A stretch of DNA of 64,000 nt, from assembly GCF_001705515.1 (NCBI RefSeq), contig NZ_MDJS01000002.1:558001-622000 (forward strand). The letters run 5' to 3'. A model generated the notes under the pieces. That model saw only the letters and a program-made list of their open reading frames with translations. It was not told the origin of the DNA and made no database searches. Shown in pieces: positions 24,612 to 33,372 of this stretch. How positions within the stretch are numbered: the stretch's first letter is position 1; each line of letters opens with the position of its first letter. The DNA is from Mucilaginibacter sp. PPCGB 2223. GTDB taxonomy: Bacteria > Bacteroidota > Bacteroidia > Sphingobacteriales > Sphingobacteriaceae. The position numbers and the translations under genes were made by a program.

Positions 24612-27506
24612 CTACCCCAAAATCTCCTTGATATCCTCAGCCGTAAGCGATTTGATAAAGCTCTCCTCGGTTGTAATTAGTGCACGCGATAAACTTAGCT
24701 TGCGTTGCTGCAAAGCCAGTATCTTTTCTTCAACCGTATCCTTGGTGATGAACTTGTAAATGAACACGTTTTTGGTTTGCCCGATGCGGTGCGTACGGTC
24801 GATAGCCTGTTGTTCGACTGCCGGGTTCCACCATGGGTCGAGGATGAAAACATAATCGGCCTCGGTTAAATTCAAACCTACGCCCCCTGCTTTGATCGAG
24901 ATGAGGAACACGCGTGTGGTTTCATCTTCCTGAAACTTTTTTACGATCTCGCCGCGGTTCTGCGTGCTGCCATCCAGGTACAGGTATGGTATGTTTTCCT
25001 GTTCAAAATGCTGGCGGTAAATAGTTAGCTGCTTTACGAATTGCGAAAATATGAGCACTTTGTGGCCGCCATCCAGCACATTGGTCAATGTGTGGGTAAC
25101 GTTCTCAAATTTGCCCGAATCGCCTTCATAATTCTCATCGATCATCGACGGGTGGTTGGCAATCTGGCGCAATTTGATGAGGCCTTGTAACACCTGCATC
25201 TGCGACTGTGCGAAAGTGCCATCTTCCAAACTTTTCAATAACTCGTTCCGGTATTCCGATTTTACCTTCTCGTAAACATTGGCTTGTTCTTCGCTCATCT
25301 GGCAGTAGAACAGGTTTTCGGTTTTTGGCGGCAGCTCGGTAGCCACCTGCTCTTTGGTACGGCGCAGCACAAAGGGTTTGATGATGGCCTGCAGTTTGCG
25401 CGCCTTTTCCTCATCTTTCTTTTTCTCGATAGGGGTTACAAACTCGTTCTGAAAAAACTGCTGGCTGCCCAGCAGACCCGGGTTGATGAACGACATCTGC
25501 GTCCACAGGTCATTCACCGAGTTTTCAACCGGCGTACCGCTCAGTATCAACTTGTAGGCCGATTTGAGTTGTTTTACCGATTTATACGATTTTGACGACG
25601 GGTTTTTGATATTCTGGCTTTCGTCCAGTATCACATAATCAAAAAAGAACTCTTTCAGCACATCGATATCGATACGGGTAATGCCATAGGTCGTGATCAC
25701 TACATCGTAATGACCAAATACCTCGGGCGATTTATTACGGAAAGTGCCCGTATGGATCATCAGCTTCAGCTGCGGCGTAAATTTTTTGGCCTCGTTGAGC
25801 CAGTTATAGATGAGCGAGGTAGGCATAATAATGAGCGAAGTGCTGCTCTTGCCCGCTGCCTGTGCTTCCTCTTTATTTTTCTGGATGAGGGCCAGCGTCT
25901 GTATGGTTTTACCCAGGCCCATATCATCTGCCAGGCAGCCGCCAAAATGGTAGTCCTTTAAAAAATGGAACCAGTTATAGCCTGCCTGCTGGTAATGGCG
26001 CAGCGTGCCGGTAAAATTCACCGGCATGGCCACTTCTTCCAGCTCTTCAAACTCCACTAATTTTTGCAGCTTGCGGTTGATGGAGATACTGGCCATTTCG
26101 CCATCTGTCAGGTCGTTAATCAGGCCAACGTGGTGCTTCTTGAGTTTAAGGTCCTTATCGCTTTCGGCAAAAGCCAGCAGGTTGCCGTATTGCGAAAACC
26201 ATTTTTCGGGTATCACGGCTATCTCGCCCGAAGGCAGCAGAAATTCTTTTTTACGGTTCAGGATATGGTTGCGCAGCTCCATAAACGGAATCTGGTACGG
26301 CCCGAAATGCACTACCGCATAAATATCAAACCAGTCGTTATTCTCGCTTACCTGCAGGTCGATCTTACTGCTGCCAAACAGGTAACGTTTTTGCCCATCG
26401 GGTTGCTCCAGTTCGAAACCCTCGGCTAATAGCTCATCGTGGTATTGGTTGAGCCACTCGAATACCGAAAACGATTGGTCTTCATCTTCTTCGGTCGAAG
26501 CCACCTCGAGGTTTTGGAATAGCGACGATACGGTCTTCAGTCCCCGGTTTTCCAGTTGTTCCAACCTTCCTTTTTCCCAGGCTATTGAGCGCTTAACGCG
26601 ATGGAAGCTGTACTCATCGCCGTTTTTCTCTATTCGTACCGAAACCAGCCTGCCATCCCCGTAAGGGAAAACATAATCGGCGTAGCGGAAGTAAAGCTGC
26701 AGTTGCGATATGCCGTTCTCGATATAGATCGGTTTCAGTATCGGTGTGGCTTCGTGCTTTTCGTTAATGATCTTGAAGCCCTCCGCATATACATGGTGCT
26801 TCTCTATCAACGGTGCCACAAAGCGTTCAAAATACGATTGCTCGGACGAGCGCGGTATGGCGATATAACGCTTGTTGAGGAAAGGTACCAGCTTCTTGCC
26901 TTCTATCTCCTTATCAAAGTAATACAGGGTATCATCCAGCATCATCCAGGCGGGCTGGTTGCAGATCACCTCGGCATTTTTAAACATAAACTCGATGCGC
27001 ATACCCTGGTATTTGATGGTTGGGAAGTAGCGGATCTCCTCCTCATTACGGCGAAAGTGGAACAGTACCGAAGCTGGTTCGGTAGCCATTTGCAGTTGTT
27101 TACCGGCAGGGTAACCCTCCTTGCTCATTTGGTACACCTGTTTATGGTGCATCAGCCCCAGCGCTTCAACCATACGCTTTTCCATTTTTGGGCGTATGGT
27201 TTCATAAAACTGCTCGTTAAATATTTTCGAGAAGAACTCGATGGGCCTGATCTGTTTTTTATAGTATTTACGGATGATCGCGGCCTGCTCAAGGTCTTCC
27301 AATATTTTGATCAGTTTCAGGTCTGTCTCATCCAAAAACGACGCAAACTCTTTGGCCGTGTTCGAAAATAAACGCTGGTAGGTTAGTGAAAATTCGCCGT
27401 TGGGATTTAACTGAACAATGTGAGGCTCAATGACATACGACAGGTACTCGTGTTTGCAAACAGCATATACGATTTGACATGGCCTGGTACTATCGACGCG
27501 TAACAT
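24612..27506 (-). CDS. SNF2-family DEAD/DEAH-box helicase
   Basis: A 964-residue Swi2/Snf2 ATPase that translocates on duplex DNA. Residues 1-480 form a long N-terminal region typical of bacterial SNF2 proteins. The ATPase core follows: DDMGLGKTIQTL (motif I) near residue 530, DESQNIKN (motif II) near 645, LSGTPVENS (III) near 675, and LDPWWNPAVEQQAIDRTHRIGQ (V-VI, longer than shown) near 905. No SWIM zinc finger is obvious. It is a single gene read leftwards, with a 33-bp inverted repeat just before its ATG. Roles could be transcription recycling (RapA-like) or repair; nothing here decides. Confidence 0.94.
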   Translation of the reverse strand: MLRVDSTRPCQIVYAVCKHEYLSYVIEPHIVQLNPNGEFSLTYQRLFSNTAKEFASFLDETDLKLIKILEDLEQAAIIRKYYKKQIRPIEFFSKIFNEQFYETIRPKMEKRMVEALGLMHHKQVYQMSKEGYPAGKQLQMATEPASVLFHFRRNEEEIRYFPTIKYQGMRIEFMFKNAEVICNQPAWMMLDDTLYYFDKEIEGKKLVPFLNKRYIAIPRSSEQSYFERFVAPLIEKHHVYAEGFKIINEKHEATPILKPIYIENGISQLQLYFRYADYVFPYGDGRLVSVRIEKNGDEYSFHRVKRSIAWEKGRLEQLENRGLKTVSSLFQNLEVASTEEDEDQSFSVFEWLNQYHDELLAEGFELEQPDGQKRYLFGSSKIDLQVSENNDWFDIYAVVHFGPYQIPFMELRNHILNRKKEFLLPSGEIAVIPEKWFSQYGNLLAFAESDKDLKLKKHHVGLINDLTDGEMASISINRKLQKLVEFEELEEVAMPVNFTGTLRHYQQAGYNWFHFLKDYHFGGCLADDMGLGKTIQTLALIQKNKEEAQAAGKSSTSLIIMPTSLIYNWLNEAKKFTPQLKLMIHTGTFRNKSPEVFGHYDVVITTYGITRIDIDVLKEFFFDYVILDESQNIKNPSSKSYKSVKQLKSAYKLILSGTPVENSVNDLWTQMSFINPGLLGSQQFFQNEFVTPIEKKKDEEKARKLQAIIKPFVLRRTKEQVATELPPKTENLFYCQMSEEQANVYEKVKSEYRNELLKSLEDGTFAQSQMQVLQGLIKLRQIANHPSMIDENYEGDSGKFENVTHTLTNVLDGGHKVLIFSQFVKQLTIYRQHFEQENIPYLYLDGSTQNRGEIVKKFQEDETTRVFLISIKAGGVGLNLTEADYVFILDPWWNPAVEQQAIDRTHRIGQTKNVFIYKFITKDTVEEKILALQQRKLSLSRALITTEESFIKSLTAEDIKEILG

Positions 27507-27509
27507 TGG

Positions 27510-27542
27510 GTTGATGTAAAAATTTGTGGAAGCTACATCAAC
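27510..27542. promoter_or_regulatory. Inverted repeat upstream of SNF2 gene (possible operator)
   Basis: GTTGATGTA at 27510-27518 is inverted as TACATCAAC at 27534-27542, with 15 bases between. It starts 4 bases before the SNF2 ATG, where it could bind a dimeric regulator or form a 5' hairpin in the mRNA. The 27543-27800 stretch that follows has no gene I can support. Confidence 0.4.
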
Positions 27543-27800
27543 AAAAAATTCAAACGTAGTTATTAATTGTATTAATCAAAAGTTTTTGATGTGAAAAAAT
27601 TGTTAACAGTGGCCGATGTTAATAAACTGTAAATGCTATCCCTTGAAGCGGGGAAATCGAAATATTATGAACTTTGCAACAGGCCCCGGCGAGCAGGGGG
27701 GTATTTGTCGGTGTTTTTCACCTGAAACTTTCTTTCGATTATCATTTTTACATTTTTTTGGAAGAAATGCGCCCCTTCAAAATTTATTTGAAAAAAGTAC

Positions 27801-27833
27801 TTGACTCTAACCTTACGTCATACCATAGCTTTG
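27801..27833 (+). promoter_or_regulatory. Promoter with MerR-type operator for the TipAS regulator
   Basis: TTGAC at 27801-27805 and TAGCTTTG (perfect TAnnTTTG) at 27826-27833 are separated by 20 bases. Between them, TGAC-N11-GTCA (27802-27820) is an inverted repeat in the position where MerR regulators bind. This suggests the regulator controls its own gene. Confidence 0.55.
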
Positions 27834-27850
27834 TATCAAATAACAAAAAG

Positions 27851-28630
27851 ATGGATACCAACTACGCAGTTAAGCAATTAGCCGAACTGGCCGGCGTGAG
27901 TGTGCGCACACTTCATTTGTACGATAAAATTGGCTTGCTTACCCCATCCCGGCGCACGCAGGCCAGGTACCGCCGCTACGGCGAACCCGAACTGCTGCGC
28001 TTGCAGCAGATACTGTTTTACCGCGAACTCGATTTTTCGCTTAAAGACATTTGCCGCATACTCGACGATCCGGATTTTGACCTCATTACTGCACTCGGTG
28101 GTCATCGTGCAGCGCTGGTTAAAAAGAGGGAACGCTTAAACACGCTGTTGGTTACCATCGACAAAACCGTTAATCATTTAAAGAACAAAACCATGAGAAA
28201 TTACGAAGAGCTTTACGAGGGCATGCCGAAGGAACAAGCCACCGCATGGCGCAACGACGCTATAGAAAAATGGGGCGAACTGGCCGTCACCCGGTCCGAA
28301 GAAATGCTGCTGGCAATGCCCCAGAGCGACCTTGAGCAACTTAAATCTGATCAAAAGGACATCAGGCATCAGCTCAGGTTCAGGTTTTTAGCCGGCGACC
28401 GTATTGAAAACAACGCCGTGCAACAACAGATTGCCAGGCATTACATCAATATATGCGGCTTTTGGGGCCTGGCGCCGCACGAAGGTTTTAATACGGCAAG
28501 ATATAAGGGCCTGGCCGAGTTATACATGGCCGACGATCGTTACATGGCTCAAAACGGTAAACCCGACCCCGAATTTGCCGCCTTTATGCGTAATGCGATG
28601 ATTTATTACGCAGATACCAGTCTGAAATAA
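27851..28630 (+). CDS. MerR-family transcriptional regulator with TipAS effector domain
   Basis: A 259-residue regulator. The MerR winged-helix domain is at residues 3-75 (VKQLAELAGVSVRTLHLYDKIGLLTP), followed by a coiled coil (residues 80-115). A C-terminal TipAS domain (130-255) contains the expected aromatic and helical segments (ARHYINICGFWGLAPHEGF). TipAS domains bind thiopeptide-type or other hydrophobic drugs and switch on target promoters. I start it at the ATG at 27851, 18 bases past the -7 box. An upstream in-frame extension of 59 codons is unlikely. No target gene is adjacent, so it may be self-regulating only or act elsewhere. Confidence 0.9.
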   Translation: MDTNYAVKQLAELAGVSVRTLHLYDKIGLLTPSRRTQARYRRYGEPELLRLQQILFYRELDFSLKDICRILDDPDFDLITALGGHRAALVKKRERLNTLLVTIDKTVNHLKNKTMRNYEELYEGMPKEQATAWRNDAIEKWGELAVTRSEEMLLAMPQSDLEQLKSDQKDIRHQLRFRFLAGDRIENNAVQQQIARHYINICGFWGLAPHEGFNTARYKGLAELYMADDRYMAQNGKPDPEFAAFMRNAMIYYADTSLK

Positions 28631-28864
28631 AGAACCGGTCAGGGGTGGCAGGGGGGATAAAGTAAGAAATATTTCAACCGTTTATGCCTTTACTGCTGCT
28701 CCTGGTTACTATAAATATACCCAATCCGCGGCACTTTTGCAAACACAGAACCCGCTATTCTGTTATTAGTTTCAATACCAAAAATCCCCTAAACGCGTTT
28801 TTAACGGGCCTGGTTTTTAGTTATGGATTAATTTTACTATCATTGACCTGACACTGAGTTTTTT

Positions 28865-29983
28865 ATGAGAATGCCCCGCCCCGCAATTAATTTACTGTCG
28901 CTTGTAATAGCTGTGCTGTTTTGCATAGGGCTTGCTACATCGTGTAAAAAAGGCGATGGTTCCTCGCTGCTAAATTCTACCACTGGCACAGGTACAAAAC
29001 CTATCGCCGCTATTAAACTTACCGGTACGGTTGTGGCCGGTGCCGGTAAAAAATTAACACTTTCAGTTTCGGCTTTAGGTACCGCGAGCGTACAGAAAGA
29101 TGTTACCTTATCTACCATAAGCGCTGGTTTGGATATGGACGCTTCGGGGCTGCTGCCCGCATCGATGATCGGCAGTTCGGGGTTTATCTTTACCGGCGAC
29201 TCGGTAATTTACAACGGCATCACCATTACCAATAAAACCGGAATTGTTACCCACGGCGATATGCTTAACGCCACTAAGCTATATGGCAACCTGGCGTATG
29301 CAACCGTGGCTTTCGGCGATGGCTCCGGCCCGCAGATCACAACAAAACGTATCCCCTTCTTTTTATACTATAAAGCTGTAGATCAGTCGGGCAATCCGGT
29401 ACCTGCGCATGGCGCCGACCTGTTTGGTATTGCGCACGGTTACAGTAACGGGAATAAGCTTATCGCCAGTCCGCTAACCTATCTGCCTGTTTCCGGCGAT
29501 CTGATCAGCGGTTTTAAGTTGAGCATGGTAAACTTTAATATCTCGCAAGGCGCATGTATACTTACTATCGGCTTAACACCGGCCGACCTGGAAGCATCGA
29601 ACGGCTTTAACCTGCACCCACTTAGCGTGCTTGCAGGCGGTGCGGGTTATGCTAATTATATCAACGGCACTATCGTTTACAACGGCACATCATTGAGCGG
29701 GCCGGTGGCATTCAGTACCGGGTATACGTCAGCATCGGTTATCCAGGATCCTAAATATACCGGTACCGGATACAGCGCTTTGGCCACAGGCTCGACGGTG
29801 AGAATAGTTACCAGTAACGGTTTTAATTATATTTATACAATAAGCAATTCGGCTTATACTACTGTAATTGAAAACCCCGCCAGCAGTGGCGAAAACCGTA
29901 GCATTTTCGGCATCGACTTTTTTACCCAAAACGAATTTCTGGTTGATTATACCAATCACCAGATCGGGTTAAAAAATCTTTAA
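28865..29983 (+). CDS. Hypothetical lipoprotein
   Basis: A 372-residue lipoprotein (lipobox LATSCKKGDG, Cys24). The mature part is rich in Gly, Thr, Ser and beta-forming residues with no domain I recognise. It is probably a surface or periplasmic beta-rich protein. It is preceded by 234 bp without a supported gene. Nothing nearby points to a function. It has an ATG start. Confidence 0.72.
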   Translation: MRMPRPAINLLSLVIAVLFCIGLATSCKKGDGSSLLNSTTGTGTKPIAAIKLTGTVVAGAGKKLTLSVSALGTASVQKDVTLSTISAGLDMDASGLLPASMIGSSGFIFTGDSVIYNGITITNKTGIVTHGDMLNATKLYGNLAYATVAFGDGSGPQITTKRIPFFLYYKAVDQSGNPVPAHGADLFGIAHGYSNGNKLIASPLTYLPVSGDLISGFKLSMVNFNISQGACILTIGLTPADLEASNGFNLHPLSVLAGGAGYANYINGTIVYNGTSLSGPVAFSTGYTSASVIQDPKYTGTGYSALATGSTVRIVTSNGFNYIYTISNSAYTTVIENPASSGENRSIFGIDFFTQNEFLVDYTNHQIGLKNL

Positions 29984-30011
29984 TGAGTGTATGAGACGGC
30001 GAATCTGCTAA

Positions 30012-30662
30012 TTAGTGAAAGTCTAACCAAAACTTAATGCCCATATCAGCAATTTCTTTCGCTCTGTCGGAATCGAAATATTTCGATTTATTGAAAATGT
30101 CCATTGCTAACAATTCCCCTATACTATCTGCCCAATAGATAATATCATTGCCATACATCGAAAGAATTGGGTTTGCGGGATGATCAATTAACATGAACCG
30201 ATGTCCATAAACAGGAAATATTCTTGATATTCCTTCTCGCTGCATCGTGTTTTTTGCTACACCGGTTTTCTCATAAATCCAATTGATGTATTCCACAGCG
30301 AGTCCAATATCACCAGGTAAAGAATAAAATTTAGATTGGTATTCAGGCGGTAAACCTTGATCAACACCCCCTATATTTATTCCGGGCTTGGTAGTACCGT
30401 TCATTGTTTTATAGAAATTCTTTAACGGTGGCGGAAACGTAAAGCCTAATTGAATTTCAAACGCTTTTATTTCTATGTCGGTTAAGCCGGGTTTCCATTT
30501 TGTACCTTGCTGTGTTTGATAACCCCAAACTCCTGTATCCAAGGTTGCCTTTTGCCATTTCTTTTCGCAGGCTACTTTAATGGTTTCAAAAAAGTTGGTT
30601 GAATCAATTGGAGCAGGGAATTTACTCATAAATTCAGCCATACCCCATCTGACATTTTTCAC
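30012..30662 (-). CDS. SMI1/KNR4 (SUKH) family protein
   Basis: A 216-residue protein with the SUKH fold. The signature LTDIEIKAFEIQLGFTFPPPLKNFYKTMNG (key residues only: LGFTFPPPLKNFY) lies near residue 70, and an acidic WADSIGELLAMDI follows near 180. SUKH proteins are often immunity proteins against secreted toxins. No toxin gene is visible here. The GTG start at 30662 overlaps the dapF stop by 4 bases (GTGA), so translation may be coupled. An ATG seven codons in is an alternative. The gene is richer in A and T than dapF, which may mark it as a late arrival. Confidence 0.82.
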   Translation of the reverse strand: MKNVRWGMAEFMSKFPAPIDSTNFFETIKVACEKKWQKATLDTGVWGYQTQQGTKWKPGLTDIEIKAFEIQLGFTFPPPLKNFYKTMNGTTKPGINIGGVDQGLPPEYQSKFYSLPGDIGLAVEYINWIYEKTGVAKNTMQREGISRIFPVYGHRFMLIDHPANPILSMYGNDIIYWADSIGELLAMDIFNKSKYFDSDRAKEIADMGIKFWLDFH

Positions 30663-31444
30663 ACCTCTATCTCCCCCTCAAAAACCTGTTCTGCCGGGCC
30701 TTCTAACAGGATATTGCTAAAAGTTTGGCCATCATAATCAAAACGGATGTTGAGGTTGCCGCCCAAAGCTTTAATAGGTGTAGTAATATGCCCGGTTTGT
30801 TTGTTATGTACGGCCATTGCCAGTGCAACAGCAGTAACGCCGGTACCGCAGGCATAGGTTTCATCTTCAACGCCGCGTTCGTAGGTGCGCACAAAATAGC
30901 CTTCGCCCTGCGGCTCCACAAAGTTTACGTTGATGCCATTGGCTTTGTAGGTATCGTTATAACGGATGGCGCGGCCATCGGCAAACACATCTTTATCGGC
31001 CAGGCCTGCAGTCAACTGTATATAATGCGGCGAACCGGTATTCAATACATAATCCTCACCATCGCGTTTTACGGGTGCGGCGTTAATTACTTCGAGGCTT
31101 ACCCAGTTGCCTTCTTCTGAAATTTTGGCATAGTGCGGGCCATCGACCGCCAAAAAATCAGTCTCGCTGTCAATCACACCTAAAAATTTGGCAAAGGCCA
31201 CCATACAACGCCCGCCGTTGCCGCACATGCTGCTCGGCTGCCCGTCGCTATTGTAGTAGATCATTTCAAAATCGTACCCTTCTTTCTCCTGCAGAAACAT
31301 CATCCCGTCGCCACCCACGCCAAAACGACGGTCGCAAACCCTGGCAATTAAGGCCGGGTTTGCGTGATTTACAATGTTTTTCCGGTTATCAACCAAAATA
31401 AAATCGTTTCCTGCGCCCTGGTATTTATAAAAGTGTAACTTCAT
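30659..31444 (-). CDS. dapF: Diaminopimelate epimerase
   Basis: DapF converts LL- to meso-diaminopimelate in the lysine and peptidoglycan pathway. The 261-residue protein shows the first catalytic cysteine in MCGNGGRCM near residue 73 and the second in YACGTGVTAVAL near residue 207. The N-terminal YQGAGNDFILVDNR is also typical. It stands at the head of a leftward pair with the SUKH gene, and its stop overlaps that gene's GTG. Confidence 0.96.
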   Translation of the reverse strand: MKLHFYKYQGAGNDFILVDNRKNIVNHANPALIARVCDRRFGVGGDGMMFLQEKEGYDFEMIYYNSDGQPSSMCGNGGRCMVAFAKFLGVIDSETDFLAVDGPHYAKISEEGNWVSLEVINAAPVKRDGEDYVLNTGSPHYIQLTAGLADKDVFADGRAIRYNDTYKANGINVNFVEPQGEGYFVRTYERGVEDETYACGTGVTAVALAMAVHNKQTGHITTPIKALGGNLNIRFDYDGQTFSNILLEGPAEQVFEGEIEV

Positions 31445-31580
31445 GGTAAACTATAAAATCGTCATGTTTTTTACTGCATAAATAAGTGCATCAATATTAC
31501 GGCGTTAATTTGTAAAAGCTGCAATATTACCGTCAAATATAGGTTTAACATTTTTTAACATAAAACCATATAACATCCTA

Positions 31581-31612
31581 TTGCTCTTATCGTCTATATG
31601 GTATTAAATTTG
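31581..31612 (+). promoter_or_regulatory. Promoter for htrA-like gene (TTG ... TAAATTTG)
   Basis: TTG at 31581-31583 and TAAATTTG at 31605-31612 are 21 bases apart. The leader of about 30 bases contains AAAGGAG at 31627-31633, one of the few SD-like sites in the window. Confidence 0.55.
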
Positions 31613-31645
31613 AAATTGTAAAAACTAAAGGAGTAAAAGAATAAT

Positions 31646-33196
31646 ATGAAAAAGATTGGTTTAACAATACTAACCGCATTCCTTGGCGGTGCCATGGCTA
31701 TAGGCGGCTACAAGGTAATTGAGGCTAACAGAGACAATAACATGTCTTTCGAAGACAGTCAGAAAGTATATTTTGCAAGTAACCCGATGCCATCGGTAAC
31801 ATCATCGACTGGTAACGTTGATTTTACCGAGGCTGCAGCAGCCGTTACACCGGCCGTTGTTTATATCCGTACCACGTATTCGGCAACATCGGGCAGCGGT
31901 GAAGACCAGATGGAACAAATGTTCGGCCAGATGTTCGGTCAGCGCCAGCGGTCGCAGGCTCCTCAGCGTGCTTCGGGTTCGGGCGTGATCATTTCGACCG
32001 ATGGCTACATCGTGACCAATAACCACGTGGTAAGCAAAGCTGATAAAATTGAGGTGACCACCAACGATAAGCGCACCTTCCAGGCAAAAGTGATCGGTAC
32101 CGACCCTAACACCGATCTGGCCCTGATCAAGATCAGCGCTACCAACCTGCCTATTGTTAAATTAGGCAACTCTGATGATACCCGCGTAGGCGAATGGGTT
32201 TTAGCCGTAGGTAACCCTTTTAACCTGACATCGACGGTAACCGCCGGCATCATTAGCGCCAAGGGGCGTAACATCGGTATCATAGGCAGCGAAGATAATG
32301 ATGAGCAACAACAAATGAGCCCGTTTGGCGGCCGTATGCGTTATCAGGGGCAGGATCAGGCTCCGAAACTGAATAAAGGTATCGAGTCGTTCATCCAAAC
32401 CGATGCAGCAATCAACCCCGGTAACAGCGGCGGCGCATTGGTAAACACCAAAGGCGAGCTCATCGGTATCAACGCCGCTATCGCATCGCAAACAGGCAGT
32501 TACGAAGGTTATGGTTTTGCCATCCCGGTTAACCTTGCTAAAAAGGTATTAAATGATATCCAGAAATACGGCGCGGTAAAACGCGGTTATGTAGGTGTAA
32601 GCTTCCAGGAGTTGAACCCTGATGCTGCCGAGGCCCTGCACGTAAACAGCACTGTAGGCTTATATGTAAACGACCTGGTGGCTGGCGGCGGCGCCGAACA
32701 AGCCGGTTTACGCAAAGGCGATATCATCACCAAAGTTAACGGCCGTACCGTAACCGAATCGTCGGACTTGCAGGAAACCGTTGGCCGCTTGCAGCCAGGC
32801 GATAAAGTTAACCTGACCGTTTTACGCGATGGTGCTGAAAAAAACTTTGCCGTAACCCTGAAAGCTGAGCCGGGCGGTACCAATAAAATAGTTAGTAACC
32901 GCTCGGCCGAAGAATTGTACAATAAATTAGGTGCAAGCTTCCAGCCGTTGAGCGATGCTAAAAAGAACGAGTTTCATGTAAACTCAGGTGTGGTGGTAAC
33001 ACAGGTTCGTCCCGGTAAAATGTTCGATCAGTTGGGCATGGAGCCAGGCTCGGTGATCACCAGCATCAATAAAACGCCGATTAATAGCTCGGCCGATATC
33101 GACAAAGCTATCACCAACATTAAAAACGGCTTTTTAACCATTTCGGGTATCAACCCCGATGGAAGCTCGTTTACCAACAGGTTCCAGCTGCAATAA
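31646..33196 (+). CDS. DegP/HtrA-type periplasmic serine protease
   Basis: A 516-residue trypsin-fold protease with two PDZ domains, which degrades or refolds damaged envelope proteins. An N-terminal membrane signal (LTILTAFLGGAMAIGGYKV) precedes the protease domain. The catalytic triad is visible as NNHVVS (His) near residue 127, NTDLALIK (Asp) near 155 and NPGNSGGALVN (Ser) near 257. PDZ1 spans about 320-410 and PDZ2 about 430-510. It has its own promoter with a -7 box and a terminator at 33228-33259. Confidence 0.96.
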   Translation: MKKIGLTILTAFLGGAMAIGGYKVIEANRDNNMSFEDSQKVYFASNPMPSVTSSTGNVDFTEAAAAVTPAVVYIRTTYSATSGSGEDQMEQMFGQMFGQRQRSQAPQRASGSGVIISTDGYIVTNNHVVSKADKIEVTTNDKRTFQAKVIGTDPNTDLALIKISATNLPIVKLGNSDDTRVGEWVLAVGNPFNLTSTVTAGIISAKGRNIGIIGSEDNDEQQQMSPFGGRMRYQGQDQAPKLNKGIESFIQTDAAINPGNSGGALVNTKGELIGINAAIASQTGSYEGYGFAIPVNLAKKVLNDIQKYGAVKRGYVGVSFQELNPDAAEALHVNSTVGLYVNDLVAGGGAEQAGLRKGDIITKVNGRTVTESSDLQETVGRLQPGDKVNLTVLRDGAEKNFAVTLKAEPGGTNKIVSNRSAEELYNKLGASFQPLSDAKKNEFHVNSGVVVTQVRPGKMFDQLGMEPGSVITSINKTPINSSADIDKAITNIKNGFLTISGINPDGSSFTNRFQLQ

Positions 33197-33227
33197 AATT
33201 GCCCAGCCCTTAATAATTAATAATTTG

Positions 33228-33259
33228 AAACGCTTCCCGGAACATACCGGGAGGCGTTT
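33228..33259 (+). terminator. Rho-independent terminator after htrA
   Basis: AAACGCTTCCCGG (33228-33240) pairs with CCGGGAGGCGTTT (33247-33259) across a 6-base loop, with one T:G pair. A run of T follows (to 33264). Confidence 0.85.
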
Positions 33260-33266
33260 TTTTTGC

Positions 33267-33350
33267 CCCTCTAAACCTTCCCCCAAAGGAGCGGCTTTAA
33301 ATTTTGGAGCTTTGAAAGCCCTCCCTTCTGGGGAGGGTTGGGAGGGGCTG
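33267..33350. repeat. Dispersed intergenic repeat, family B
   Basis: Second copy of the element at 21661-21754: CCCCTCTAAACCTTCCCCC, a variable middle, then CCCTCCCTTCTGGGGAGGG and TTGGGAGGGGC. It ends 10 bases before the pdeM -7 box, so it occupies the upstream promoter region of that gene. Confidence 0.75.
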
Positions 33351-33360
33351 ATACTTTCGT

Positions 33361-33368
33361 TATTTTTG
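33361..33368 (+). promoter_or_regulatory. -7 box TATTTTTG for pdeM
   Basis: A perfect TAnnTTTG box with CCCG between it and the ATG at 33373, giving a predicted leaderless start. Confidence 0.55.
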
Positions 33369-33372
33369 CCCG

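Noticed and set aside
26601..27371. 256-codon plus-strand ORF opposite the SNF2 gene
   Set aside because: It is antisense to a well-supported helicase; the length reflects the codon bias of the real gene.
27667..27804. 45-codon plus-strand ORF before the MerR gene
   Set aside because: It overlaps the probable MerR promoter and has no SD or recognisable features.
28631..28864. Small ORFs in the gap before the lipoprotein gene
   Set aside because: The best is 28 codons and shows no protein-like features; I treat the gap as spacer.
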